This document shows positions 32,541 through 40,940 of a stretch of DNA of 52,524 bases, in pieces. The DNA is from Oscillospiraceae bacterium. Its GTDB lineage: Bacteria; Bacillota; Clostridia; Oscillospirales; Oscillospiraceae. The stretch is from positions 1-52,524 of the forward strand of contig CACWLG010000024.1 of NCBI GenBank assembly GCA_902761635.1, in the 5' to 3' direction. Below the pieces are notes generated by a model, which was not told the DNA's origin, searched no databases, and saw nothing but the letters and a program-made list of their open reading frames with translations. Positions within the stretch are counted from its first letter, which is position 1. Each line of letters begins with the position of its first letter. The position numbers and the translations under genes are program-made.

Positions 32541-32676
32541 ATGGAGGACAGAAACGGTATACAGCTTTTTGTAGATCAGCCCACTCGCGCGGCATGGGAC
32601 GCGGAAAAGGAGGAATGATTTTTTTTACATCGTGACCGGGCTGATCGCGGAGACCGCAGGAAAGAAGAAATCCTGA
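32541..32676 (+). pseudogene. Broken N-terminus of a Bro-N/RhuM-type protein
   Basis: An ATG with GAAGGGG upstream begins MEDRNGIQLFVDQPTRAAWD, followed by AEKEE and a TGA. Phage antirepressor/RhuM-like proteins (Bro-N type) begin with the pattern IQLFEDK.IRTAWDEEKEEWYFSIVDV. Here the Trp codon is TGA and an 8-T run adds one base, after which the other frame continues FFYIVTGLIAETAG to a stop at 32676. The rest of the gene is missing. This suggests loss of a phage-derived or accessory gene next to the MITE. The match is from memory of the family. Confidence 0.6.
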
Positions 32677-32687
32677 CAACATGAGCA

Positions 32688-32735
32688 ACGAACCCAGGGA
32701 CAGCGGGCATACCGCTTCTCTGGGTTCGTTTTATA
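32688..32735 (+). terminator. Strong bidirectional-looking terminator
   Basis: A 10-bp perfect stem (ACGAACCCAG 32688-32697 with CTGGGTTCGT 32720-32729) with an inner AGCGG/CCGCT pairing is followed by TTTATAATG. It separates the Bro-N remnant from the end of the LytTR regulator gene. Confidence 0.8.
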
Positions 32736-32781
32736 ATGTTATGGATCACAGAGCAGGGCAATAAGGTGCAGATAATAAGAG

Positions 32782-33495
32782 TCAGAACGCGCGCCTTGAT
32801 ATCCGGGAAAACACATAGTCGGCATAGGCCGCGTGTATTTCATCGGCGTTTTTGCGGCTCAGGAGGATTTCCCTCCCATCCTTCAGAACACAGGATTTGG
32901 GACCAAGCTGCCGGATGAACTCCACATTGACAAGCAGGCCCCTGGATATGAGCAGGAAAGCGTCCCCAAGTGTGTTCTGGATCTCCGTTTGGGTCATGCG
33001 GGCTTTGATAACGGTTCCGTCCTTCATATGTACATCGTAATAATGCGCGTCGCTCTGCGCATATTGGATCTCGTCCGCAAAGAGCATTTGCTGGACGCCG
33101 GAGGAGCTGATGATATGGACCCGCTTTTGTGCGCCCTGTCTCTCCTCCAGCCTGCGCAGACACTCCTTCAAAGCAGGCTCCGTCATCGGCTTGAGGATAT
33201 AGTGCAGCGCCTTGATGGAAAACGCCTCGACCGCGTAGGCGTCGCTGTCCGTCAGAAAGACGACCGGCGTATCCGGCGCGATCCGATGAAGTTCCCGCGC
33301 CAGCTCCATACCGGTGATCTGCGGCATCAAAATGTCCAGGAACAACAGGTCATAGCCTGTCCCTTCGGAAACGGCCCGAAGCAGCGCTCCGCCGTCAGAG
33401 TAGGTATCGACGTTATAATCAGGAGCTGTGCGGCGGAAAAGCGCCTGCATCGCCTTCAGATCGTTTGTATTGTCGTCGCAGATTCCAACCCGCAC
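32782..33495 (-). CDS. LytTR-family response regulator
   Basis: This 237-residue protein has an N-terminal receiver (phospho-acceptor D54 in LLFLDILMP, K104 region YILKPMTE) and a C-terminal LytTR DNA-binding domain (VHIISSSGVQQMLFADEIQYAQSD, then FLLISRGLLVNVEFIRQL). It is of the AgrA/ComE/LytR type, which binds two direct repeats spaced one or two DNA turns apart. The gene begins 2 bp after the kinase gene on the same strand. A matching pair of 11-bp direct repeats with 21-bp period lies upstream of the operon and of the divergent M13 peptidase gene, making both likely targets. Confidence 0.93.
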   Translation of the reverse strand: MRVGICDDNTNDLKAMQALFRRTAPDYNVDTYSDGGALLRAVSEGTGYDLLFLDILMPQITGMELARELHRIAPDTPVVFLTDSDAYAVEAFSIKALHYILKPMTEPALKECLRRLEERQGAQKRVHIISSSGVQQMLFADEIQYAQSDAHYYDVHMKDGTVIKARMTQTEIQNTLGDAFLLISRGLLVNVEFIRQLGPKSCVLKDGREILLSRKNADEIHAAYADYVFSRISRRAF

Positions 33496-33497
33496 GT

Positions 33498-34904
33498 TTA
33501 TCCCTCACTTACAGACATTATCAACCGGGTGGTAAAGACATGGGCGTCCGCGTCAAAGGAAAACCATGCATGGCCGCCGTACTTCCCCGTGATCATCTCC
33601 ATGCGTCTGAGTCCGTACCCGCCCCCGTGTGTGCTTCGGAACGCCTCGGCGGGAAGCCAGTTCTTTCTTTTGGCAGGATACTCCGGCTGAAAAGTCGGAT
33701 TGCTGGCCACGGAAAGACACGGGTTTTCGATCTGGATGGCGAACTGGTCGTTGACCGTGTCCGCCGTAAAACGGATCTCCGGGCGCGGCTGGGGATGGGA
33801 GCCGCCGTACTCTGCCGCGGCGCGGACGGCGTTGTCAAGCGCGCTGCCCAAAAGGATCGTCAGATCCGCGTCGGAATATGGGAGCCGGTCACAGACGACC
33901 CGTGCGGAAAAGCCGACGCCCTGGGCCTCGGCGATTCCGGCATAGTACGAAAGCACGCCGTTGACGGAGGGATTCTTGCAAAAACGCACGTCCGAAACGG
34001 CGGTGTATTCCATGGCCTCGTCAATGTATTTCAGAAGTCCGTCCTTCGTCCCGTCCTTCGCAAGGGCGGCAATGTTGCGCAGGAGCTGGCGCGTATCGTG
34101 CAGGGCACGCTTCTGCTGCTGCATGTTCTCTTCAATGTGCGTATAGCTTTGCCGCATCAGGGCGAGCTCCACCGCCTGCTCCGCGTTTCTGGCCTTGAAG
34201 ACGGAGAGATTGATGGTGCAGTAGAAGGTGAAAATCAACAGGCCGGAAAGAAACAGGGAGAAGGGGATATAGTACACAGAGCTGAGCGAAAGCGCATCCC
34301 GAAGCTTGATCCAAAGCGCGGAATACAGCACGTTCAGAATCAGATACAGCACGAGCATCGCTGCGAGAAAAAGAAATTCCTGTCGGGAGTTTTCCGTGTC
34401 CGCAAGCGTGTCCAGGTATTTCTTCATTTTATTGCGCATGAATAGCGCGACCGGCGGCAGGAGCACGGCGGTCACGATCAGATAGGCGGCAAGCGTTGCG
34501 TCGTTATAGACCATATTCTGCTTTCTCAACGGCAGGAAATCCATCAGCATGTTGGAGAGGAAAAACTGGACGGCAGCATAACTGATCACGATAAACAAAA
34601 CCGTGAATTTGCGCGTCAGATTCTCTCTCGTGAGACGCATGAACAGGGCGGTGACGCCCGCGACCGCAAGCAGCATAAAGAGATTGTCGTCCAGATTGCT
34701 GTCTGCCGGCAGACGGTTACTCCACCAGACGTTCAGCGGAAAGCACAGGGAAAAGCCGAGTGAAAGCAAGGCCAGCAGCATGTAAGCTCTCTTCTTGCCT
34801 TTTTCAAAAGCTTTATCCCGGAACGGGATCAGCAGGAGTATGGCGCAGGGAACAAGCTGCAGGGCAAAGCCGAAAAAGCTGCGCATATAAAGCCCGACCG
34901 ACAT
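33498..34904 (-). CDS. GHKL sensor histidine kinase (AgrC/NatK type)
   Basis: This 468-residue protein has six or more membrane segments within residues 1-240, then a GHKL kinase without the classical H-box. Here the phospho-acceptor histidine is in QKRALHDTRQLLRNI (near 274), the N-box is LLGSALDNAVRAA and the G-box is GGGYGLRRM. AgrC-like kinases typically read peptide signals at the membrane, and phosphorylate LytTR regulators such as the next gene. No AgrD/AgrB-like peptide or processing gene is found nearby, so the signal is unknown. AGAGG lies 10 bases before the ATG. Confidence 0.92.
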   Translation of the reverse strand: MSVGLYMRSFFGFALQLVPCAILLLIPFRDKAFEKGKKRAYMLLALLSLGFSLCFPLNVWWSNRLPADSNLDDNLFMLLAVAGVTALFMRLTRENLTRKFTVLFIVISYAAVQFFLSNMLMDFLPLRKQNMVYNDATLAAYLIVTAVLLPPVALFMRNKMKKYLDTLADTENSRQEFLFLAAMLVLYLILNVLYSALWIKLRDALSLSSVYYIPFSLFLSGLLIFTFYCTINLSVFKARNAEQAVELALMRQSYTHIEENMQQQKRALHDTRQLLRNIAALAKDGTKDGLLKYIDEAMEYTAVSDVRFCKNPSVNGVLSYYAGIAEAQGVGFSARVVCDRLPYSDADLTILLGSALDNAVRAAAEYGGSHPQPRPEIRFTADTVNDQFAIQIENPCLSVASNPTFQPEYPAKRKNWLPAEAFRSTHGGGYGLRRMEMITGKYGGHAWFSFDADAHVFTTRLIMSVSEG

Positions 34905-34969
34905 GATTCATTCACCTCTGTTGCGTTTATCTACCCGCATTATACAGGAGATGATCAGATTATAACGTT

Positions 34970-35001
34970 CCATTCGTGCCTAAATCAATACCATTCGTGC
35001 C
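34970..35001 (+). promoter_or_regulatory. Candidate LytTR operator: two direct repeats with 21-bp period
   Basis: CCATTCGTGCC occurs at 34970-34980 and again identically at 34991-35001, exactly two helical turns apart. AgrA/ComE-type LytTR regulators bind pairs of about 9-10 bp repeats with 12-bp spacers, that is 21-bp period, and ComE/BlpR boxes read much like ACCATTCGTG. The site sits 7 bp upstream of the -35 box for the M13 peptidase and between the two divergent transcription units. Confidence 0.75.
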
Positions 35002-35008
35002 ACAGTGC

Positions 35009-35037
35009 TTGAAAACGGGAGCGTTTTGCCGCATGAT
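35009..35037 (+). promoter_or_regulatory. Promoter of the M13 peptidase gene
   Basis: TTGAAA (35009-35014) and CATGAT (35032-35037) are separated by 17 bp. The weak -10 box and adjacent direct repeats fit an activated promoter. A TATAAT on the other strand at 34939-34944 may serve the kinase operon. Confidence 0.6.
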
Positions 35038-35084
35038 AACAGAAAATAGGGCGCGGTCGCGCGCTTAAAAGGAGGTTAATCAAT

Positions 35085-37130
35085 ATGAAAAAAATGATCG
35101 CTTTGCTGCTGTGTGCGCTGCTGATCCTGTCCCTGATCCCGGCTTCTGCTTTGGCCGCGGAGAATGAGATCCTGGACGGGCGCTGGCTGTGCGCCGACAT
35201 ACAAGGCAATGTGACGGAAAACACCCCCGCCGCGCTCAAGGACGACTTTGGCCTGTATGTCAACAAGGAATGGATTCTCCAGGCGGAGATCCCCGACGGC
35301 GAAACTTCCGCGGGCTCAATGGAGGATGTCATTCGGACGCTGAAGGATCGGCAGATCGCGCTGCTGAAGGACGAGAGCCTCACCGGACATGATGCTGAGC
35401 TTGTCCATAAGCTGTATGCGCTGGTGTCTGACTGGGACTACCGCAACGCCCAGGGTGTGGAGCCCGCCATGCCCATCATCAGCACCATCCGGAGCATTGA
35501 CAGTCTGGAGGCTCTGACCGCGTATTTGTACGACAGGAACAACCTCCTGCGCTACTATCCGCTGGTCATGGCTGTGTCCACCGATTTTATCAATCCCGAC
35601 ATCTACATTACGCAGATCGGGACGCCCGGCCTCATGCTGAGCGATTCGGCGGAGTACAAAGAGCGCACGCAGGCGGGCGAGCTGCGCTACGCGCTGCGCG
35701 AACAGCTTGGAACATACATGCTACAGCGGCTGGGTCTCTCGGAGGATGAGACCGCCCGGGTGATCGAGAACGCCTTTGCCTTTGACACGCTGCTGGCGGA
35801 GCACATCAAGCCCCAGGCGACCCATTATGAGGCGGACTACTTTACGAGCCTCCTCAACTACTACAGCCCGGAGGAGCTGGAAGCGCTTGCCGGCGGCTTC
35901 CCGATCCTGGACATGCTGCAGGCCTATGGGCTGAAGGTCGGCCAGAGCTTCATGGTCACGGAGCCCGATTATATCGCCGCGCTGCCGGAGATCTACACAG
36001 AGGAAAACGTGCCGCTGATGCGGGACTGGATGACGCTGAAGGCCGCGATATCCATGACAGACTCGCTCGATCAGGAGACAAGCAAGCAGGCCGAGGCCAT
36101 CTCAAACGCCATTATGGGCGTGTCCGGCGAGACCAGCGAGGATGACGATGCGCTCGGCAGCGTGATGGGGCTCCTGCCCGTGCCGATGGACAATCTGTAT
36201 ATCCAGGCCTACTGCACCGCGCAGCAGCGTCAGGACATACTGGATATCATCGAGGATACCGTGGCCTTCTATCGCCAGATGCTGGAATCGGTCGATTGGC
36301 TCGGCGACGAGACCCGCGCGAAGGCCATTGAGAAGCTGGACAATCTGCGCATTTTCGCGGTCTATCCGGATGAACTGGGCGACTGGTCGGGCTTGGATTT
36401 TGCCGGTCCTGACGAAGGCGGCAGCCTGCTGGCGGCATCTGCCGCGGTGCAGGAGTTCCTGATCGCCCTTCTGTCGGATAGTATCGACACCACCGTGGAC
36501 AAGGATGAATGGGATCAGCTGCGCATGCAGACGGCGCAGGTCAACGCTCAGTACAATCCCCAGAACAATTCCATCAATATTTATGCGGGCATCCTCAGTG
36601 GGAATGTCTACAACGAAGAAATGAGCTACGAGCAAAAGCTGGGCGCCATCGGCACGGTGATCGGGCATGAGATCAGCCACGGCTTTGACACCAACGGCGC
36701 GCAGTTTGACAAGGACGGCGCGATCTCCAACTGGTGGACGGAGGAGGATTACGCGGCCTTCCAGGCGCGGGCTGCGAAGCTGGCGGCCTGGTATGACGGC
36801 TTTATCCCCTTTGAAAGCGCAAATTATTCCGGCCGGCAGGTGCAGACCGAGGCCATCGCCGATATGGCCGGCATGAAGTCTATACTCGCCATCGCCGCGC
36901 AGAAAGAAGACTTCGACTACGATGCCTTCTTCCGGCAGTATGCCACCCTCTGGCGCATGCAGGGGTCGTATCCCTATCTTGTCACATTCGTCGCGAAGGA
37001 TACCCATCCGATGCGTTATCTGCGTATCAACGCCACGCTTGCGCAGTTTGATGAGTTTGTTGATTTCTATGGCATCACCGAGGGCGACGGCATGTACAAC
37101 GCGCCGGAGGCTCGGGTCGCCGTGTGGTAA
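35085..37130 (+). CDS. Secreted M13-family (neprilysin/PepO-like) zinc metallopeptidase
   Basis: This 681-residue protein has a clear signal peptide (KKMIALLLCALLILSLIPASALA, cut near residue 24) and the M13 catalytic layout: NAQYNPQNNSINIYAGIL before the active site, H528-E-I-S-H532 (IGHEISHGFDTNG) and E589 in EAIADMAG, then a C-terminal tail ending in W, as in the family. It should cut extracellular peptides shorter than about 40 residues. AAAGGAGG precedes the ATG. It is divergent from the LytTR/GHKL pair with a candidate LytTR operator between them. Fits a role in processing peptide signals or nutrients outside the cell; the choice is open. Confidence 0.95.
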   Translation: MKKMIALLLCALLILSLIPASALAAENEILDGRWLCADIQGNVTENTPAALKDDFGLYVNKEWILQAEIPDGETSAGSMEDVIRTLKDRQIALLKDESLTGHDAELVHKLYALVSDWDYRNAQGVEPAMPIISTIRSIDSLEALTAYLYDRNNLLRYYPLVMAVSTDFINPDIYITQIGTPGLMLSDSAEYKERTQAGELRYALREQLGTYMLQRLGLSEDETARVIENAFAFDTLLAEHIKPQATHYEADYFTSLLNYYSPEELEALAGGFPILDMLQAYGLKVGQSFMVTEPDYIAALPEIYTEENVPLMRDWMTLKAAISMTDSLDQETSKQAEAISNAIMGVSGETSEDDDALGSVMGLLPVPMDNLYIQAYCTAQQRQDILDIIEDTVAFYRQMLESVDWLGDETRAKAIEKLDNLRIFAVYPDELGDWSGLDFAGPDEGGSLLAASAAVQEFLIALLSDSIDTTVDKDEWDQLRMQTAQVNAQYNPQNNSINIYAGILSGNVYNEEMSYEQKLGAIGTVIGHEISHGFDTNGAQFDKDGAISNWWTEEDYAAFQARAAKLAAWYDGFIPFESANYSGRQVQTEAIADMAGMKSILAIAAQKEDFDYDAFFRQYATLWRMQGSYPYLVTFVAKDTHPMRYLRINATLAQFDEFVDFYGITEGDGMYNAPEARVAVW

Positions 37131-37228
37131 AAGCCGCGGAGAGATTCCATAAATAAACGGAAGATCCGCTGCCGTGTATAACGCTTGCCCCACCGGGGCA
37201 AGGTGTTTCCTATGAATACACCGAAGGT

Positions 37229-37621
37229 ATGAGCCTGCGCTTCGAATATACCTTTGACAAGGAAACCAACGATCTGCTGGCCATTGACGCTTCCTTGACC
37301 GATGCGCAGGGAAAATCCGTCTGCGGCTTCCGGGACAGCTATGCTTATAACGTGGAGGTTTACGATCCTGCCGCGGAGGGTGAACCCTTCGCCGAATACA
37401 AGACCGCCGCGGCATCCCCGGAGCTTTCGCGCACCATCAGCGTCACGTTTGCGCCCGATACCGACAACGAGCGCACCATCGTCTGCGATCTGCCGAAGGC
37501 CGCCTGGTTCTACATATTCAGCGACGGGCAATATGTGGACGATCTCTATACCGACCGCGCCTGCACCCAGCTCTTTACGGAAAGCGACGGCACGTCGGAT
37601 CTGGAGCTGTACGTCAAGTAA
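37229..37621 (+). CDS. Small hypothetical protein, possibly 5'-truncated
   Basis: The open frame of 130 codons (SLRFEYTFDKETNDLLAID, ending SDGTSDLELYVK) is protein-like, acidic and rich in Thr/Asp, with codon usage similar to its neighbours. I recognise no domain. It lies between two secreted-peptidase genes on the same strand, yet has no signal peptide. The frame stays open for 24 codons upstream without a usable start, and GAAGG is too close (2 bases) to the ATG. It may be the remainder of a secreted protein whose N-terminus was lost, or a real gene with a poorly recognised start. Confidence 0.5.
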   Translation: MSLRFEYTFDKETNDLLAIDASLTDAQGKSVCGFRDSYAYNVEVYDPAAEGEPFAEYKTAAASPELSRTISVTFAPDTDNERTIVCDLPKAAWFYIFSDGQYVDDLYTDRACTQLFTESDGTSDLELYVK

Positions 37622-37669
37622 GCGCGCCGGCTTGAACGCAAGTATGCAGCAGATATGGAGGTATAGTCA

Positions 37670-40120
37670 ATGAATAGAATCATCCGCATCTTTCTCGTTT
37701 TGTGCTTGAGCCTGAGCCTGTGGTTTGCTCCCGCCGCCTACGCAGAGAGCGGCAGCGAAGCTTGCTCCGTGACGATGACGGAGACTTGGGTGGATTTTTC
37801 TCGGGCGGCCATTGATCTGATCAACAGTGCCAAGGGCGACGTTCATACGGCGAGCGTCGGAAGTGACTATGAGAGCGGACGCCTGATCGTCAAAATGGAA
37901 GGAGATCTCCCCGATATCTCTGCGTTTGAACCGAAGGCGATTATCCGCGACCCGGAAAACCATTATCTGATCCAATTCTCCAGCGCGAAGAAAGCGGAGG
38001 AATGCGCCGCGTTTCTTGAGACTGACGAGAACGTGATCTATGTGGAACCGGACCGCATTGTCAGCTTAGCGGACGAGCCTGTTGAGGAATACGCCCCGAC
38101 AGACGGGAACGCAGCAGCAGACGGAGACGGCCCGGAGGACGGGGACGCCGCGACAGACGGGGACGCTCCCCAAACAGAGGCGAAATCCTGGGGGGTATCC
38201 GCAATCCACGCGGATCAATACGCCGCGGATCTGATCGCGCGCGGGCAAACCCCGCGCGTGATCGTCGCGGTGGTGGACACCGGCGTGGAGCTCAGCCACC
38301 CCATGCTGAGCGGGCGGCTGGTAGACGGCTATGATTTTAACGAAGGGGATTATATACCCAATGATGAAAACGGGCACGGGACGCATGTATCCGGCACCAT
38401 CGTGGACTGCACGCCGGGATTGAACGTGATGATCATGCCAATTCGCGTTATGGACGCCACGGGCAGGGGATACAACAGCACTATAGCGCTGGGGCTCCGC
38501 TATGCCGCGGAAAACGGCGCGAGCGTGATCAACATGAGTTATGGCGGCCCTGGGGACGACCCCTACGGAGATGAAGCGATAGCGCTTGCGCTTCAAAACG
38601 GGGCAACGCCTGTCGCGGCGGCGGGAAATGAGGCGGAAAACAATGATGAAGTCTACTATACCCCGGCGAATAATGAAGAATGCATCACGGTGGCCGCCGC
38701 GGGGCAGGACATGTCCAACGCCTGGTTTTCCAACTACGGCAGCGCGGTGGATCTTGCCGCGCCGGGGGTGGATATTCTGAGCGCTGTCCTCGACCAGAAA
38801 TACGATTATTATTCCGGCACCTCGATGGCGGCACCCCATGTCGCGGCGGCCGCCGCCATGCTCCTGTGCGACAATCCGGGGCTGTCCCCCGCCGCCGTTT
38901 CCTTAATGCTCCGTAACGCCGCCACCGACCTGGGGCCCATCGGCTGGGACCCGCATTACGGAGCCGGCTTTCTGAATCTGGATCCCTTTATCCAGAGGCC
39001 GGAATACTATACCGTGAGCTACATGGCCAACGGCGGCCAGGGCGCGCCGCGAAGCCAGAAGAAAACGCCCGGAGAGCCCCTCACGCTGTCCTCCGGCAAG
39101 CCGGTCTCCGTGGAAGAATACGAAGAATTTACCGTCAAGCTCGACGCGAATGGCGGCACCGTCAATCCCGCGTCGCTGAGCGCTCTCAAAACGACCCGCT
39201 ATACCTTCCAGGGCTGGAACACCCGCCTGGACGGCAGCGGCAAGAGCTATTCTCCCGGCGACGTGTATACGGACGACGAGAGCATGACGCTCTACGCCCA
39301 GTGGGATCGCAAGTCCGAGACTTCGACGGTCAAGCTTCCCACTCCGACGCGCGAGGGCTACACGTTCATGGGCTGGGCAACGGCCAGCGACGCGACAAGC
39401 GGCAGCACCGACGATGTTCAGCCGTATGGGAGCATGACCCTGTACGCGCTGTGGCGGGAGAGCGACGTCTGGTCCGGCTCTTGGGGAGAGCTTAACTGGA
39501 CGCTGGGCAAAACCGGCGGAGCGCTTGTGATCTCCGGCAGCGGAGCGATGGACGATTTCGCTTCTGCCGACGCCTGGCTTGCCTACAAGGAGGATATTCA
39601 ATCCGTCGTGATCGAATCGGGCGTGACGAGCGTCGGCAGCTATGCCTTCAACCGGTGCAAGGGCCTCACGAGCGTAAGCATTCCGGACAGCGTGACCGAA
39701 GTCGGCGAATATGCCTTCCATGGCTGCGCCGGTCTGACAGACGTTATCTTCGGCGGAACGCAGGAGCAGTGGAGCGCAGTCAGCATCGGCGCCAGCAACG
39801 CGCCGCTGACCGACGCCGCGATCCGTTTTGACGTAGTCCCCGACTGCGTTCTCCCCGCTTTCCTGACAGAGATCGGCGAGGAGGCCTTCTCCGGCGCTGC
39901 GTTCCGCTATGTGAAGCTGCCGGAGACATGCACGGTCATTGGACGCCTCGCCTTCGCCGACTGCCCGAATCTCAAGTACATCTATATCCCGGCGGCGACG
40001 ACCGACATCGACCGCTATGCCTTTGTTGACGTGACCGACCTTACAGTCTTCGGCAAGGCAGGCAGCTATGCGGAGACCTTCGCGGACGCGCGCGGCTTCC
40101 ATTTCGTGGCGGTGCCGTAA
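37670..40120 (+). CDS. Secreted subtilisin-like (S8) protease with InlB-type and BspA-type repeats
   Basis: This 816-residue protein has a signal peptide (residues 1-25, cut after AAYA) and an N-terminal propeptide of about 110 residues (SGRLIVKMEGDLPDISAF). A low-complexity acidic linker (DGNAAADGDGPEDGD) follows. The catalytic domain carries D203 (VVDTGVE), H236 (NGHGTHVSG) and S385 (GTSMAAPHV). After residue 440 come InlB/Listeria-Bacteroides repeats (YTVSYMANGG, TFQGWNTRLDGSG, GYTFMGWA) and then BspA-like leucine-rich repeats (SIPDSVTEVGEYAFHGC). Such tails bind surfaces or glycans. It is likely cell-associated or secreted. GGAGG lies 10 bases before the ATG and a terminator follows. Confidence 0.95.
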   Translation: MNRIIRIFLVLCLSLSLWFAPAAYAESGSEACSVTMTETWVDFSRAAIDLINSAKGDVHTASVGSDYESGRLIVKMEGDLPDISAFEPKAIIRDPENHYLIQFSSAKKAEECAAFLETDENVIYVEPDRIVSLADEPVEEYAPTDGNAAADGDGPEDGDAATDGDAPQTEAKSWGVSAIHADQYAADLIARGQTPRVIVAVVDTGVELSHPMLSGRLVDGYDFNEGDYIPNDENGHGTHVSGTIVDCTPGLNVMIMPIRVMDATGRGYNSTIALGLRYAAENGASVINMSYGGPGDDPYGDEAIALALQNGATPVAAAGNEAENNDEVYYTPANNEECITVAAAGQDMSNAWFSNYGSAVDLAAPGVDILSAVLDQKYDYYSGTSMAAPHVAAAAAMLLCDNPGLSPAAVSLMLRNAATDLGPIGWDPHYGAGFLNLDPFIQRPEYYTVSYMANGGQGAPRSQKKTPGEPLTLSSGKPVSVEEYEEFTVKLDANGGTVNPASLSALKTTRYTFQGWNTRLDGSGKSYSPGDVYTDDESMTLYAQWDRKSETSTVKLPTPTREGYTFMGWATASDATSGSTDDVQPYGSMTLYALWRESDVWSGSWGELNWTLGKTGGALVISGSGAMDDFASADAWLAYKEDIQSVVIESGVTSVGSYAFNRCKGLTSVSIPDSVTEVGEYAFHGCAGLTDVIFGGTQEQWSAVSIGASNAPLTDAAIRFDVVPDCVLPAFLTEIGEEAFSGAAFRYVKLPETCTVIGRLAFADCPNLKYIYIPAATTDIDRYAFVDVTDLTVFGKAGSYAETFADARGFHFVAVP

Positions 40121-40175
40121 AAAACTTCGGCTGTTCGGGAACGGCTCCACAGCACAAGCGAATGCAGACGCTGAA

Positions 40176-40207
40176 TCACCATGCGCAAAACGCATGGTGA
40201 TTTTTTT
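40176..40207 (+). terminator. Terminator after the subtilase gene
   Basis: A 10-bp perfect stem (40176-40185 with 40191-40200) with a 5-nt loop is followed by seven Ts (40201-40207). Confidence 0.95.
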
Positions 40208-40393
40208 GAAGGGAACTACCTAAAAGAGTGTAAGCAACTAATAATAATACCACTGGCATATTAATAATCCAGAATTAAATTATGAGTATAAAATCTACTG
40301 GTAAGGATTATATACGTATATGAGTATCGGCATATTCAATAAGTAAACGAGACATATATGTGTCATTGAAGCCTATTATCTCTACTTATTTTC
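40208..40393. other. AT-rich intergenic stretch
   Basis: About 185 bp whose base composition is far more AT-rich than the surrounding GC-rich DNA. It contains the palindrome TATACGTATA (40311-40320) and no open frame or RNA I recognise. Together with the tRNA-Ala gene and a tRNA fragment nearby it may mark an old insertion point. Confidence 0.6.
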
Positions 40394-40420
40394 AAATGCG
40401 TTTCACGGTGAAACGCATTT
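40394..40420. terminator. Palindromic stem-loop in the AT-rich region
   Basis: A 12-bp perfect stem (40394-40405 with 40409-40420) with a 3-nt loop. Near-symmetric A- and T-rich ends allow it to act in either direction. Confidence 0.55.
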
Positions 40421-40430
40421 TGGGCAACAA

Positions 40431-40476
40431 AAAAGGCCGCTTTCACGATCTGCATGGAACGTGGAAACGGCCTTTC
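40431..40476 (-). terminator. Second minus-strand terminator beyond the tRNA
   Basis: AAAGGCCG...CGGCCTTT arms with a further TTTCCACG/CGTGAAA pairing form a long stem, followed on the minus strand by TTTTGTTG. Immediately upstream on that strand (about 40477-40497) is a sequence similar to the 3' end of a tRNA (GTTCGAGCATTCTCCCCCACC without the final A), so this may be the terminator of a lost tRNA gene. Confidence 0.6.
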
Positions 40477-40542
40477 GGTGGGGGAGAATGCTCGAACGGC
40501 GGCGGAAGCTGCCAGCATCATCCCAATATTTAATTTTTGTTA

Positions 40543-40578
40543 CAAAAAAGGCTTGATCTCCGAAGAAATCAAGCCTTT
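40543..40578 (-). terminator. Terminator of tRNA-Ala
   Basis: An 11-bp perfect stem (40547-40557 with 40568-40578) is followed on the minus strand by TTTTTTGTAAC. It lies 10 bp past the 3' end of the tRNA. Confidence 0.9.
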
Positions 40579-40588
40579 CTAATGCGTC

Positions 40589-40664
<76 letters not shown>

Positions 40665-40749
40665 GAAGGAGACGCATTATTATTGATTTGTAAGGGTTTT
40701 GCGATTTTGAAACTCACGAACGAGGGGGGCTGGTAAAAAACGCTTCGGG

Positions 40750-40772
40750 CTCCCAGCTGAGCTATACCCCCG
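40750..40772 (-). repeat. Duplicate of the first 23 bases around the tRNA-Ala 5' end
   Basis: A 23-bp exact direct repeat of 40643-40665, covering the 5' acceptor strand and D-arm start (GGGGGTATAGCTCAGCTGGGAG). It lies 84 bp upstream of the functional gene on the same strand and is not followed by the rest of a tRNA. It is a truncated tRNA copy, from recombination between tandem tRNA genes or from a past integration. Confidence 0.85.
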
Positions 40773-40898
40773 TGAGCAAGACGAATATTACCAGAAACGC
40801 TCAGAAATGTCAAGAGATTTTTTTGGAAATTGGGAAAAATTTTTGAAGGACATGGGCTGACGGATATGAAAGCTGCTGTACCTTTCGGAAATTCGTGT

Positions 40899-40904
40899 TA
40901 TAAT
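40899..40904 (+). promoter_or_regulatory. Extended -10 promoter of the alpha/beta hydrolase gene
   Basis: TGTTATAAT (40896-40904) is an extended -10 element with perfect TATAAT. No good -35 box is at the normal distance. The transcript would start near 40911, about 30 bp before the GTG start. Confidence 0.55.
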
Positions 40905-40940
40905 ACAAACAGTTACTGAGAGAAACGGGGGGAGTATACA

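Noticed and set aside
32380-35084. AgrD-like signal peptide or AgrB-like protease gene for the LytTR/GHKL system
   Set aside because: I looked at both strands around the pair and found no small peptide gene with a fitting binding site and no AgrB-like membrane protein.
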